From contig JAFDIS010000097.1 in assembly GCA_019307945.1 (NCBI GenBank), forward strand, positions 1 through 33,501: a DNA stretch of 33,501 nt, in the 5' to 3' direction. Of the stretch, positions 14,947-23,699 are shown piece after piece (positions within the stretch are counted from its first letter, which is position 1; each line of letters starts with the position of its first letter). The notes beneath the pieces were generated by a model that ran no database searches, had not been told where the DNA came from, and was given only the letters and a program-made list of their open reading frames with translations. The position numbers and the translations under genes were made by a program. Source of the DNA: Deltaproteobacteria bacterium (lineage in GTDB: Bacteria; Desulfobacterota; DSM-4660; Desulfatiglandales; Desulfatiglandaceae).

Positions 14947-17805
14947 ATGATTGGAAATCTCCTCAAGAGCGTATTTGGAAGCAAGAACGAACGGGAGCTG
15001 AAGCGGATAGCCCCCCTCGTGGAAAAAATCAACAGCCTGGAGCCTTTCTTTCAGGCCCTCACGGATGCCCAACTCCAGGCAAAGACCGCCGAGTTCCGGG
15101 AGCGCCTGGACAGGGGAGAGCCGCTGGACGACCTCCTGCCCGAGGCCTTCGCCGCGGTGCGTGAGGCGTCGGTTCGGGTCCTGGGGATGCGTCATTTCGA
15201 CGTGCAACTCGTTGGGGGGGTGGTGCTGCATCGCGGCAAGATAGCGGAAATGAAGACCGGCGAGGGAAAAACTCTGGCCGCAACGCTTCCCCTGTATCTT
15301 AACGCCTTGACGCGACGCGGGGCGCACCTGGTCACAGTGAACGACTACCTGGCCCGCCGCGATGCGGAGTGGATGGGAGGGATCTACCGGTTCCTCGGCC
15401 TGACCGTGGGCGTGGTGGTGCACGGCATGGATGATGCCGAGCGAAAGGCCGCATACGGCTGCGACATCACCTACGGGACCAACAACGAATTCGGGTTCGA
15501 TTATCTCCGGGACAATATGAAGTACGACCTGGAGGACTTTGTCCAGCGAGACTTCCACTACGCCATCGTGGACGAGGTGGACAGCATCCTCATAGATGAG
15601 GCCAGGACTCCCCTGATCATCAGCGGTCCCGTGGAGCACAGCGAGAACAAGGTCTACGTCGAGGTCAAACCCCTGGTCATCAACCTGAAGAAGAAGCAGG
15701 GGGCGATCATACGATCACTCCTCCGCGATGTCCGGCAGGCCGTGGAGCAGGGCCGCGTGGGAGAAGAGACCATCGAAACCCTGGTGAAGATCAAACGGGG
15801 CGATCCGAAAAACCCCGTCTTCCTGGACATCCTGGCCCAGAACCAGGCCCTCAAGAAGCAGATCGACCGCACGGAAAGCCTCCTGAGCGCCCAGAAGCTG
15901 CTGCCCGAGCTGGACCAGATACTCTACTGCACCATAGACGAGCGCGGCAACTCGGTGGAACTCACCGACAAGGGAATCAAGCTGCTCTCGGATGCGGGGC
16001 TTGGGGAATTCGCGCTTCCCGATCTGGAAGAGGAGAGCCATTTGATCCGGGAGGACGACTCCCTCGGCGCCGAGGAAAAGGAGGAGCGGCTGGCGGAGTT
16101 GGAAAAGCGCTATCTGAGGACCTCGGAGCTGCTTCATGCCACCCAGCAACTCATCAAGGCCTACTGGCTTTTCGAAAAAGACGTGCACTACGTGATCAAG
16201 GACGATCAGGTGGTGATCGTGGATGAATTCACCGGCAGAATGATGCCGGGGCGGCGCTGGAGCGATGGCCTGCACCAGGCCGTGGAGGCCAAGGAAGGGG
16301 TGAGCGTCGCAGAGGAAAACCAGACTCTGGCGACGGTGACATTCCAGAACTTCTTCCGCATGTATGAGAAACTGGCGGGCATGACCGGAACGGCGGACAC
16401 GGAGGCCGAGGAGTTCCAGAAGATCTACAAGCTGGATGTTGTGGTTGTCCCCACGAACAAGAAGATGATTCGCAAGGACTACCCCGACGTGATCTACAAG
16501 ACGGAGCGGGAGAAGTTCAAGGCCGTGGTGGAGGAAATCAGAGAGCTCTACCAGCGCGGTCAGCCGGTCCTGGTGGGCACCGTTTCCATAGAAAAATCGG
16601 AGATGCTCAGCAAGATGCTCAACCGGGCGGGTATTCCCCACTCGGTCCTTAACGCCAAGCACCATGAAAAGGAGGCCGAAATCATCGCCAGGGCCGGCCA
16701 GGCCAAGACGGTGACCATCTCCACCAACATGGCCGGCCGCGGGACGGACATCGTCCTGGGCGAGGGCGTGGTGGAATTGGGCGGCCTCCATGTGCTGGGA
16801 ACGGAACGGCACGAAAGCCGCCGTATAGACAACCAGCTCAGGGGACGTTCGGGACGCCAGGGGGACCCGGGTTCGAGCCGTTTTTACCTGTCCCTGGAAG
16901 ACGACCTGCTTCGGATCTTCGGGTCCGAGAAGATTTCGGCCGTAATGGACCGGTTGGGCATGGAGGAGGGCGAACCCATCGAGCACAGCCTCATCTCGCG
17001 GGGGATCGAAAACGCCCAGAGGAAGGTTGAGGCCCACAACTTCGACATCCGCAAGCACCTGCTGGAATACGATGATGTGATGAACAAGCAGCGCGAGATC
17101 ATCTATTCCCTGCGCAGGGACATCCTCGCCGGGCAGAATATGGGGGAGATGATTCGGAGTATGATCGAAGAGAAGATCGAGACCCTGGTGGCCGAAAGGG
17201 TGGATCCAAAGGGCTACCCGGAGGACTGGGATATCGATGGTCTCAAGGAGTCCCTGGCGAGACTCTTTCAGTTCATACCCGAGATCGGTCCCAAGGAACT
17301 GGGCGAAGAGGCCTTTGATGCGCTTCGTGCCGAGGAACTCACGGACCTGATCAGGGAACAGGCCCTGCGGCAATACGGCGCCAAGGAGGAGCTCTTCGGC
17401 AAAGAGGATTTCGAGCGGCTCCAGCGCTACCTGATGCTCCAGATCATCGACGATCAATGGACTCGACATCTGCAGGATATGGAGAGTATGCGCGAGGGGA
17501 TCGGCCTGCGCGGATACGGGCAGATGGATCCTCTCAGGGAATATCAGAAAGAGGGATTCCGTCTCTTCGAGGAACTCATGGAACGAATCCGTGAAGAGAC
17601 CTTGAGCATGCTTTTCAGGGTCCAGATCCTGAGGGAGACCCCGGAACCGGAACCCAAGCGGAAAAAGCGGGCCCTGCGCCTGAGCCACGGCGGCGATGGG
17701 GAAAAACCCAAGACCGTACGGCGCAAGGAGAAGAAGATCGGCAGGAACGCCCCGTGCCCCTGTGGCAGCGGAAAGAAGTACAAGAAGTGTTGCGGCGCGG
17801 CCTGA
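14947..17805 (+). CDS. secA: Preprotein translocase ATPase SecA, with enlarged cross-linking domain
   Basis: The product has 952 residues and drives protein export through SecYEG. The Walker A motif is [10 protein letters not shown] (about 103-112) and the DEAD-type motif is [13 protein letters not shown]. Helicase motifs [13 protein letters not shown] and [19 protein letters not shown] are intact. The C-terminus ends in the SecB/lipid-binding zinc motif [13 protein letters not shown]. It is longer than the E. coli and Bacillus proteins because about 90 residues are added between [12 protein letters not shown] and [17 protein letters not shown], in the preprotein cross-linking domain. It lacks the short insert that E. 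coli carries before [12 protein letters not shown]. It sits between the M23 peptidase and argJ. Confidence 0.98.
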   Translation: MIGNLLKSVFGSKNERELKRIAPLVEKINSLEPFFQALTDAQLQAKTAEFRERLDRGEPLDDLLPEAFAAVREASVRVLGMRHFDVQLVGGVVLHRGKIAEMKTGEGKTLAATLPLYLNALTRRGAHLVTVNDYLARRDAEWMGGIYRFLGLTVGVVVHGMDDAERKAAYGCDITYGTNNEFGFDYLRDNMKYDLEDFVQRDFHYAIVDEVDSILIDEARTPLIISGPVEHSENKVYVEVKPLVINLKKKQGAIIRSLLRDVRQAVEQGRVGEETIETLVKIKRGDPKNPVFLDILAQNQALKKQIDRTESLLSAQKLLPELDQILYCTIDERGNSVELTDKGIKLLSDAGLGEFALPDLEEESHLIREDDSLGAEEKEERLAELEKRYLRTSELLHATQQLIKAYWLFEKDVHYVIKDDQVVIVDEFTGRMMPGRRWSDGLHQAVEAKEGVSVAEENQTLATVTFQNFFRMYEKLAGMTGTADTEAEEFQKIYKLDVVVVPTNKKMIRKDYPDVIYKTEREKFKAVVEEIRELYQRGQPVLVGTVSIEKSEMLSKMLNRAGIPHSVLNAKHHEKEAEIIARAGQAKTVTISTNMAGRGTDIVLGEGVVELGGLHVLGTERHESRRIDNQLRGRSGRQGDPGSSRFYLSLEDDLLRIFGSEKISAVMDRLGMEEGEPIEHSLISRGIENAQRKVEAHNFDIRKHLLEYDDVMNKQREIIYSLRRDILAGQNMGEMIRSMIEEKIETLVAERVDPKGYPEDWDIDGLKESLARLFQFIPEIGPKELGEEAFDALRAEELTDLIREQALRQYGAKEELFGKEDFERLQRYLMLQIIDDQWTRHLQDMESMREGIGLRGYGQMDPLREYQKEGFRLFEELMERIREETLSMLFRVQILRETPEPEPKRKKRALRLSHGGDGEKPKTVRRKEKKIGRNAPCPCGSGKKYKKCCGAA

Positions 17806-17867
17806 GGAGACCAAGGCATTTGTGATCGGTTCCGGGGCAGAGGAACTCTTGGGGAGGCGGGTATCGC

Positions 17868-19064
17868 ATGAATATGGAGAAACACCCTTACCGGGTTCGG
17901 GGTTTCAAGGCCGCGGGGGGCGCCTGCGGCCTCAAGAAGAACGGCGCCCATGACCTGGCCCTCATCTTCTCGGAGAGGGAGGCCGCCGCCGCCGGTGTAT
18001 TTACGACCAATCGCGTCCAGGCCGCGCCCGTGGCGCTCAGCAGGGAAGGGGTGCGGCGGGGACGGGCCCGGGCGATTCTTGCCAACTCGGGCAATGCGAA
18101 TGCCTGCACGGGTCCGGCGGGCATGCGGGACGCGCGGGCCATGGCGCAGTTGGCTGCCAGGTCCCTCGGGGTGGAACCGGAAGGGGTCCTTGTGGCCTCC
18201 ACCGGGGTCATAGGAGCGCCCCTGGACATGGGGGCGCTTGAAACGGGGATCCCCCGCCTGGCCGAAGGCCTGTCGCCCGACGGACTCCGTGAGGCCGCCT
18301 CCGCCATCATGACCACGGACCGTTTTCCGAAGCTGAGCGTGCACGAAGGCACGGCAGCCGGTGTTGCCTACCGTATCGTGGGGGTGGCAAAGGGCGCGGG
18401 CATGATCATGCCCAACATGGCGACCATGCTCTGCTTCGTGGTGAGCGATATTCGTATCGGGGCCGAGCCTCTCCAGGAGACCCTCTCGGCGGCGGTACGG
18501 AGTACCTTCAACCGGATCACCGTGGACGGAGATACGAGCACCAACGACATGGTCCTCGTCCTGGCCAACGGTGCTGCTGAGAATCCGGAGCCCCGAGGGG
18601 AAGATCTCGCCGCCTTTGAGCACGGCCTGGTCAGGGTCATGGGGGATCTGGCGCGCATGATCGTGCGGGACGGTGAGGGTGCGACGAAACTGGTTCGCCT
18701 GGAGGTACGGGGGGCGACGAGCGCGGCGGAGGCGGAGCGGGCGGCCCGCACGGTGGCCAATTCAGCCCTCGTCAAGACCGCGTTCTACGGGGGGGATCCC
18801 AACTGGGGCCGCATCATGGGGGCCCTGGGACGCGCGGACATCGACATGGACGAATCCCTGGTGGATATCTGGGTGCAAGACGTGCAGATCGTCTCAGGGG
18901 GAATGGGAATGGGCCGGGACGCCGAGCGGGAGGCCGCCTTGAAAATGGCGGGAGAGGAGTTCGGCGTGACCATCCATCTGAACATGGGAGGATTCCAGGA
19001 CCGCATCTATACCTGTGATCTCACCCACGACTACGTGAGCATCAATGCGGACTACCGGACGTGA
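17868..19064 (+). CDS. argJ: Bifunctional ornithine acetyltransferase / N-acetylglutamate synthase
   Basis: The product has 398 residues. It transfers acetyl from N-acetylornithine to glutamate in the cyclic arginine pathway and may also make N-acetylglutamate from acetyl-CoA. The self-cleavage site is intact: KGAGMIMPNMATML, where the chain is cut before T186 to free the catalytic threonine. Other conserved parts are ILANSGNANACTG, TGVIGAPLDM, TVDGDTSTNDMVLVLANG and YGGDPNWGRIMGALG. The ATG at 17868 follows GGGAGG by about eleven bases; a second ATG is at 17874. It is 62 bases after secA. Whether it is bifunctional cannot be read reliably. Confidence 0.97.
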   Translation: MNMEKHPYRVRGFKAAGGACGLKKNGAHDLALIFSEREAAAAGVFTTNRVQAAPVALSREGVRRGRARAILANSGNANACTGPAGMRDARAMAQLAARSLGVEPEGVLVASTGVIGAPLDMGALETGIPRLAEGLSPDGLREAASAIMTTDRFPKLSVHEGTAAGVAYRIVGVAKGAGMIMPNMATMLCFVVSDIRIGAEPLQETLSAAVRSTFNRITVDGDTSTNDMVLVLANGAAENPEPRGEDLAAFEHGLVRVMGDLARMIVRDGEGATKLVRLEVRGATSAAEAERAARTVANSALVKTAFYGGDPNWGRIMGALGRADIDMDESLVDIWVQDVQIVSGGMGMGRDAEREAALKMAGEEFGVTIHLNMGGFQDRIYTCDLTHDYVSINADYRT

Positions 19065-19098
19065 TGCGCCGGGAGGAGAAGTTGCGCGGAAGGCGGGT

Positions 19099-19425
19099 TC
19101 AAGTCTCCCGGAGCATCTGATCCATGAGGCGCGCGGCCTCCCGGGCGAAGTCCTGTTCATTTATGTGATACTCCACCTTCCGGACCTCGATGCGCGGGTC
19201 CAAGTCCCGCTCCAGCCTTTCAAGAAAGACCCTCGCAGATTGCGGATCGTAAAGGGGCCCGCCTTCACGGTCGGCTTCCGACCAGCCTCCCATGGGGAGG
19301 GTCCGCATGATTTGCGTGCTGATGTGGGTTCCCGTACCGCCGCCCGCGGAGATGATGGCACGGATCAGGCCCTGGGCGAACCACTGGGTCAAACGATGGA
19401 AACCCTTCCCAGCCGGGTTTTCGCC
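19099..19425 (-). pseudogene. Tm-1-like/UPF0261 protein remnant with internal deletion
   Basis: The minus strand encodes two separate parts of a UPF0261 (Tm-1-like ATP-binding) protein joined together. The first, ending IISAGGGTGTHISTQIMRTL and then PMG, matches the glycine-rich loop of the N-terminal half. The second, GWSEADREGGPLYDPQSARV and on to YHINEQDFA, matches the C-terminus of the family. The usual protein is about 400 residues, so some 250 residues between the parts are missing, as is the N-terminus. The frame stays open, but a stable fold is unlikely. It converges with argJ. The family call is by motif memory. Confidence 0.55.
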
Positions 19426-19428
19426 TGA

Positions 19429-19813
19429 GCCCGGGACTGGGTAAGGCGGCAGACTGCCTTCGCGGTCCAGGACCACCGGCCTTTGGTGGTCTATCCGGAA
19501 AACGCGGAACAGGTGATCAGGGATGTCTGTCCGGACGCTGATTTTGTGGTCATCCTGAGGGGGAAGCGGCATCCTGAGGGGGAAGCGGGCCTACCTGGCA
19601 ATGCACGTGGACCCGCAAAGAGACATCTATCCTGCCGTCAACCGTCTTTACGTGGACATGTCCGACATCGAGTACAACACGGCCCAGGACGCCTATGATG
19701 AAGTGGCCCGGTTCATCGTCTCGCGTCTCGGGAAGATGAAGCACCGCGAAGATACTCCCGAAGTCCGGGAGGCCCTATACCGGTCAAAGCCGCGCCGGGA
19801 CGCATTCCGGTAG
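19429..19813 (+). pseudogene. Unrecognised gene broken by a 19-bp tandem duplication
   Basis: Two plus-strand frames read as one protein if one copy of the 19-base repeat at 19551-19588 is removed. The first part is VVYPENAEQVIRDVCPDADF followed by VVILRGKR. The second is AYLAMHVDPQRDIYPAVNRL and YVDMSDIEYNTAQDAYDEVA, ending with a basic tail at 19813. The composition looks like real coding sequence. The 5' end is lost: the frame opens only after a TGA at 19426-19428 and has no good start. I cannot name the family. The pattern RDxYPAVNRLYVDMS loosely recalls the end of small P-loop kinases, which is weak. Confidence 0.5.
19551..19588. repeat. Perfect 19-bp tandem duplication
   Basis: CATCCTGAGGGGGAAGCGG occupies 19551-19569 and is repeated identically at 19570-19588. 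Nineteen is not a multiple of three, so the duplication shifts the reading frame of the plus-strand coding remnant that contains it. Confidence 0.95.
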
Positions 19814-19909
19814 ACTAAAGGGGGATTCCGTGGTAAAAGGCGGCCTGGAGCATGAAGCGGGCCGGGACCTGCGGCTGCATGTTCCGGAAAAGCATCACGG
19901 AGAAGGGAA

Positions 19910-20473
19910 ATGTACAATGCCAGTGATCTGAAAAAAGGACTGAAGATCCAGATCGAAGAAGAACCGTACGTTATCATCGAATTTCAATTTTCCAAACCGG
20001 GAAAAGGGCAGGCCCTGTATCGCTGCAAGCTGAGGAACATGATCTCAGGCGTGATCATCGACCGCACCTACCGCTCCGGCGACACCTTCCGGCCCGCGGA
20101 CCTGGAAGAACGAAAAATGCAGTATTTGTACAACCAGGATGACGAATTCTGGTTCATGGACCTTGAGAATTACGAACAGGTTGCGTTGAGTGCAGACCAG
20201 GTGGGAGACGCCCGCAACTATATGATGGACAATCTCGAGGTGGACATCCTGCTTTTCGAGGGTCGCGCCATAGGGATCACGCTTCCCAATTTCGTAAACC
20301 TGGAGGTGACCAGGGCCGATCCGTGGGCCAAGGGAGATTCCGTGGCGGGTGACACCAAACCCGTGACTCTGGAAACAGGCTATGAACTCCGGGTCCCCCC
20401 CTTCGTCGAAGAAGGGGACAGGATCACCGTGGACACGAGAACCGGGGAGTATGTCACCCGGGTCAAACAATAG
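19910..20473 (+). CDS. efp: Translation elongation factor P
   Basis: The product has 187 residues, normal for EF-P, which relieves ribosome stalling at polyproline runs. The three OB-like domains are complete. The tip loop reads SKPGKGQA, with K32 in the place of the lysine that is beta-lysylated in E. coli; the C-terminal signature GDTKPVTLETG and RVPPFVEEGDRITVDTRTGE are intact. The ATG at 19910 follows GGAGAAGGGAA at a short distance. The next gene, epmA, overlaps its last 23 bases, which links the factor with its modifying enzyme and supports a lysylation-type EF-P rather than a rhamnosylated or unmodified one. Confidence 0.97.
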   Translation: MYNASDLKKGLKIQIEEEPYVIIEFQFSKPGKGQALYRCKLRNMISGVIIDRTYRSGDTFRPADLEERKMQYLYNQDDEFWFMDLENYEQVALSADQVGDARNYMMDNLEVDILLFEGRAIGITLPNFVNLEVTRADPWAKGDSVAGDTKPVTLETGYELRVPPFVEEGDRITVDTRTGEYVTRVKQ

Positions 20474-21404
20474 GGCCCCGGCAACGGAGGCCCTTCGCCT
20501 GCGCGCCCGCCGTCCTTACCTCCTCCTGCGCGCCCGCCTCATCCAGGCCTTGCGAAGCTTCTTCGAGGAGCGAGGTTACCTGGAGGTGGAAACACCCCAC
20601 CTTGTTCGCGAAGTGGCCCCGGAAGCCCACATCGAGCCCGTTGCGGCCGATGGAGGGCTTCTTCATACCTCGCCCGAGCTGTGCATGAAACGCCTCCTGG
20701 CAGCAGGCTACTCCCGCATCTTCCAGGTGGCCCGCTGCTTCCGAAAGGGCGAGCGAGGATCCCTGCATCTGCAGGAGTTCACCCTCCTGGAGTGGTACCG
20801 GGCCGAGGCCGATTACCGGGACATGATGGAGGAATGCGAATTGCTTATGCGCTTCGTGTGCCGCCGCCTGGGGCTGGGAGAGCAGTTTCGCTACCGGGAT
20901 CGTCCCGTGGACCTGCGGGGGCCGTGGGAACGAATCAGCGTTTCCGAGGCCTTTGAACGTTGGGCGGAGGTCAGCGCACAAGAGGCCGTGGAACGGGGCC
21001 TTTTCGACGATTTCATGGTGGATCGGATCGAGCCTCGCCTCAAGGGGGAAAGCCCGGTGTTCCTTTACGACTATCCGGCACCTCTGGCGGCCCTGGCCAG
21101 GCTCAAACCCGGTGCTTCCCACCTGGCGGAAAGATTCGAGTTGTACGTGGGCGGCGTGGAGCTGGCCAACGCCTTCTCGGAGCTGAAGGACCCGGCCGAG
21201 CAGGAGCGACGCTTTCGCAAGGAGCGACGGGCACGTGAAACGGCGGGCAGGATGGACTATGGGCTGCCCCGCAAATTCCTGCGGGCCCTTGACGCGATGC
21301 CGGATGCGGCGGGCATTGCCCTGGGCGTGGATCGGCTGGCCATGATCCTGGCGGATCGGGGGTGCATCGATGACGTGGTGACCTTTACGCCTGATGATCT
21401 GTGA
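20451..21404 (+). CDS. epmA: EF-P lysyltransferase EpmA (PoxA/GenX)
   Basis: The product has 317 residues from the ATG at 20451, close to the 325 of E. coli. It is a class II lysyl-tRNA synthetase core without the anticodon-binding domain. Motif 2 is FQVARCFRKGERG and LHLQEFTLLEWYRA; motif 3 is GIALGVDRLAMIL; ELYVGGVELANAFSEL is the lysine-site segment. The enzyme activates (R)-beta-lysine and attaches it to the EF-P loop lysine. The frame is open further upstream within efp, but that part is the overlapping frame of efp. Its TGA stop and the rex stop are one base apart, tail to tail. EpmB, which makes (R)-beta-lysine, is not in the window. Confidence 0.93.
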   Translation: MSPGSNNRAPATEALRLRARRPYLLLRARLIQALRSFFEERGYLEVETPHLVREVAPEAHIEPVAADGGLLHTSPELCMKRLLAAGYSRIFQVARCFRKGERGSLHLQEFTLLEWYRAEADYRDMMEECELLMRFVCRRLGLGEQFRYRDRPVDLRGPWERISVSEAFERWAEVSAQEAVERGLFDDFMVDRIEPRLKGESPVFLYDYPAPLAALARLKPGASHLAERFELYVGGVELANAFSELKDPAEQERRFRKERRARETAGRMDYGLPRKFLRALDAMPDAAGIALGVDRLAMILADRGCIDDVVTFTPDDL

Positions 21405-21405
21405 C

Positions 21406-22059
21406 TCAGCCCGGGCGGCCCGTCTCTTCGATCTTCTGCAGGTGATACACGAGGTTTTCCAACTTCACGGAGAAATCCACGTTCTGCACCACGCAGCATT
21501 CAGGGGTTCGCACCTGTGCGGGAGAGAAGTTCAAGATCGCTTTGACCCCTGCATCCATGAGCAGGTCGGCGGCGCGCTGGGCTTCCGGCGGAATGCAGGA
21601 GATGACACCGATGTCCACCATCAGCGATTCCACCTCTTCCTTGAGCCTTGATATGGGCTGGATCGTGAGTCCGCAGGGGAGTCTGGTGCCCACCCGTCGG
21701 GAGTCCGAGTCGAAGGCGGCCACAAAGCGATAACCCCTTTTCTTGAAGTTTTCGTTTTCCACCAGCGCCCTGCCCAGGTTGCCCATACCCACGATGCAGA
21801 GGGCCCATTCCTGATCCGATCCCAGGATCTTCTTGATGGCGGCCAGCAAGTCCGCCACGTCATAGCCCACCCCACGCACCCCGAATTCTCCGAAATAAGC
21901 CAAGTCCTTACGCACCTGAGCCGGGTTGACACCGCAGAGGCGAGCCAGCTTTTCGGAAGAGATGACCGTGGTCCCGCTTTCGAGAAGCGACTCCAGGGGC
22001 CTGGAGTACTGGGCCAGCCTCTCGATGGTGGGGGCGGGGATCTTGGTTTCGTTACCCAT
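21406..22059 (-). CDS. rex: Redox-sensing transcriptional repressor Rex
   Basis: The product has 217 residues. The N-terminal winged helix, about 1-80, includes LARLCGVNPAQVRKDLAYFG, the Rex recognition helix. The Rossmann domain has CIVGMGNLGRAL, which binds NAD(H), and the C-terminal helix reads NVDFSVKLENLVYHL. Rex binds DNA when NADH/NAD+ is low and releases it when NADH rises, controlling energy and fermentation genes. A matching operator lies 47 bases upstream, so autoregulation is likely. It stands directly downstream of the F0 operon terminator on the same strand. The ribosome-binding site before the ATG is poor. Confidence 0.97.
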   Translation of the reverse strand: MGNETKIPAPTIERLAQYSRPLESLLESGTTVISSEKLARLCGVNPAQVRKDLAYFGEFGVRGVGYDVADLLAAIKKILGSDQEWALCIVGMGNLGRALVENENFKKRGYRFVAAFDSDSRRVGTRLPCGLTIQPISRLKEEVESLMVDIGVISCIPPEAQRAADLLMDAGVKAILNFSPAQVRTPECCVVQNVDFSVKLENLVYHLQKIEETGRPG

Positions 22060-22105
22060 GAGACACGACTTGCGGGGTGCCCGGAAGGCACCGCGTAGAG
22101 AGAAA

Positions 22106-22123
22106 TTGTGAAATATTGCACAT
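22106..22123. promoter_or_regulatory. Candidate Rex operator upstream of rex
   Basis: TTGTGAAATATTGCACAT agrees with the Rex palindrome TTGTGA-N6-TCACAA: the left half is perfect and the right half, GCACAT, matches four of six. It lies between the atpE terminator and the rex start, where binding would block rex transcription. Confidence 0.7.
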
Positions 22124-22130
22124 AGGTACG

Positions 22131-22162
22131 GAAAAAAAGAGGGTCCGCCGTCTGGACCCTCT
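22131..22162 (-). terminator. Rho-independent terminator of the atp F0 operon
   Basis: On the minus strand AGAGGGTCC, a seven-base loop AGACGGC, and GGACCCTCT form a perfect nine-pair stem, followed by a run of Ts ending at 22132. It lies 23 bases after the atpE stop and separates the F0 genes from rex. Confidence 0.93.
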
Positions 22163-22185
22163 TCATACCAGGGTAAAGATCGCGG

Positions 22186-22554
22186 TTAGCCCAGACCGGC
22201 GATCTTGAACATTTCCTCGAGGCTCGGAATTTTGCCCACGAGGATGAAGCAGATCACGAGGGCATAAATACAGAGCGACTCGATGAGCGCCAGACCGATG
22301 ATCATGGTGGTCATGATTTTGCCGCCGGCCTCGGGGTTGCGCGCCGTGCCCGTCAGGGCGCCGTTGATGGCGTTACCCATGCCCACGCCGGTTCCCAGGG
22401 CCGCAAGGCCGATACCGATTCCACAGGCAATGGCCACGCCGAAAAGCACCCAGAGTCCGGCCGCCTTCACATCATCTCCCCCGGCGAATGCCATGGAAGC
22501 CATCCCCAGAACCATGATTACGGTCAGGGCGCCCACAAACGTCTTCTTGTTCAT
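22186..22554 (-). CDS. atpE: ATP synthase F0 subunit c
   Basis: The product has 122 residues: two membrane helices joined by the polar loop TARNPE (70-75). The ion-carrying carboxylate is E92 in LALIESLCIYALV. Normal c subunits have about 80 residues; the extra 25 or so at the N-terminus, MNKKTFVGAL up to MAFAGG, look like a cleavable signal peptide. At the place where sodium-type rotors have Gln there is M59, while the Ser after the glutamate is kept, so protons are the more likely coupling ion. AGGAGG lies five bases before the ATG. It is the last gene of atpZ-atpI-atpB-atpE. Confidence 0.97.
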   Translation of the reverse strand: MNKKTFVGALTVIMVLGMASMAFAGGDDVKAAGLWVLFGVAIACGIGIGLAALGTGVGMGNAINGALTGTARNPEAGGKIMTTMIIGLALIESLCIYALVICFILVGKIPSLEEMFKIAGLG

Positions 22555-22619
22555 TTGATCCTCCTTTGGTTTAGTTTATTGGCCTTCTTCCAAAAAGGCT
22601 CGTAATGCACCGATTCGAC

Positions 22620-23306
22620 CTAATGAGCATGCTCCATGGATCCCACGAAATACATGATGGAAAGGAGCATGAATACCAGGGCCTGGATGAAGCTGACAAG
22701 GATGCCCAGGAACAGGATGGGCAGAGGTGCGAGGTAGAGACCGGCCAGGGCGAACAGAATGGTCAGCACCGTTTCCTTGCCGAAGATGTTCCCGAACAGC
22801 CGCACGCTGAGCGACATGACCCGCGCAAGGTGTCCGATGAGCTCGATGGGAAACATCAAGGGCGCCAGCCACCAGACAGGCCCGAGGAAGTGCTTGATAT
22901 ACTTGACGCCGTGGTACTTGATACCGATCACGTGAGTGTACACGAAGGTACACAGGGCCAGGGCCAGGGTCGTATTCAGATTGGCCGTGGGAGAGTAAAA
23001 GCCCGGGATCAAACCAATGAGGTTTGCTACGAAAATAAATAGAAAAATGGTGGCGATATACGGGAAGAAGAAGCGTCCTTCAGGACCTGTGATCTCCACC
23101 ATGAACGATTCCAGACCGTCGATGACCACCTCAAAGAAATTCTGCCCCTTGGTGGGCAAAAGCTGAACCCCGCGGACGAAGATGAGGGCCGCCGCGATGA
23201 GGATGAGCATCACGAGCCAGGCATGGGTCACATGCGTGTAATGCGCCGGATGAAAGCCCATGGCCGAAAGGATCGAATCAATGAAAAATATGGGATGATG
23301 ATCCAT
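22620..23306 (-). CDS. atpB: ATP synthase F0 subunit a
   Basis: The product has 228 residues with five or six membrane helices. The essential stator arginine is R169 in LSVRLFGNIFGKE. FVANLIGLIPGFYSPTANLN and MFPIELIGHLARVMS are conserved. Subunit a forms the two half-channels that lead ions to the c ring. It starts at 23306 behind GGGGAGG and lies three bases after atpI and 65 bases before atpE. The F1 genes and subunit b are not in the window. Confidence 0.97.
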   Translation of the reverse strand: MDHHPIFFIDSILSAMGFHPAHYTHVTHAWLVMLILIAAALIFVRGVQLLPTKGQNFFEVVIDGLESFMVEITGPEGRFFFPYIATIFLFIFVANLIGLIPGFYSPTANLNTTLALALCTFVYTHVIGIKYHGVKYIKHFLGPVWWLAPLMFPIELIGHLARVMSLSVRLFGNIFGKETVLTILFALAGLYLAPLPILFLGILVSFIQALVFMLLSIMYFVGSMEHAH

Positions 23307-23309
23307 ACG

Positions 23310-23699
23310 TTACGTTGCCTCCCCTATACTGGATTTCCACGCCGAGCGTACTCCGTAACAGACGATATCGATTACGATGACGGACAGGCCTACGGCCAGC
23401 CCCAACGGGTTCACCAGATCCCGAGTGACCAGCATGTAGATCAACAGGCCCAGCACAAAGAGCCTGAGGTAATATTTGAGGACGATAGCCTTCTTGTTGA
23501 AGACCACCGCGCCCCCGGGGTTGAAGGCCCTGCGGACCGTGTGCTGAAGGGCCGCAAAGTTGGCAATGGCCAAAAATCCTCCCATGAGGACTCCCAGGGT
23601 GAAATCAGGCCGCATCAAGAAGAAACTGGCGATCCCCAGCACCGCCAGGATGAGCCAGCATTCCCTCTTGAATTTCCTGAACAGGCGGTCTCGTTCCAC
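23310..23699 (-). CDS. atpI: ATP synthase subunit I (AtpI-like)
   Basis: The product has 129 residues with a basic N-terminus (MERDRLFRKFKREC) and four membrane helices, as in the AtpI/subunit I family, thought to help assemble or stabilise the c ring. Conserved features are LGVLMGGFLAIANF and the following basic loop. The start is GTG at 23699, which overlaps the TAG stop of atpZ by one base, so translation is coupled. It is followed after three bases by atpB. Sequence conservation in this family is low; the call rests mainly on size, topology and position. Confidence 0.85.
   Translation of the reverse strand: MERDRLFRKFKRECWLILAVLGIASFFLMRPDFTLGVLMGGFLAIANFAALQHTVRRAFNPGGAVVFNKKAIVLKYYLRLFVLGLLIYMLVTRDLVNPLGLAVGLSVIVIDIVCYGVRSAWKSSIGEAT

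Noticed and set aside
15715-17814. Long open frame (about 700 codons) antisense to secA
   Set aside because: It is the complement of a clear SecA gene in GC-rich codon usage, has no family motifs and no ribosome-binding site.
20463-21122. Minus-strand frame antisense to epmA
   Set aside because: It is a shadow of the conserved class II synthetase core.
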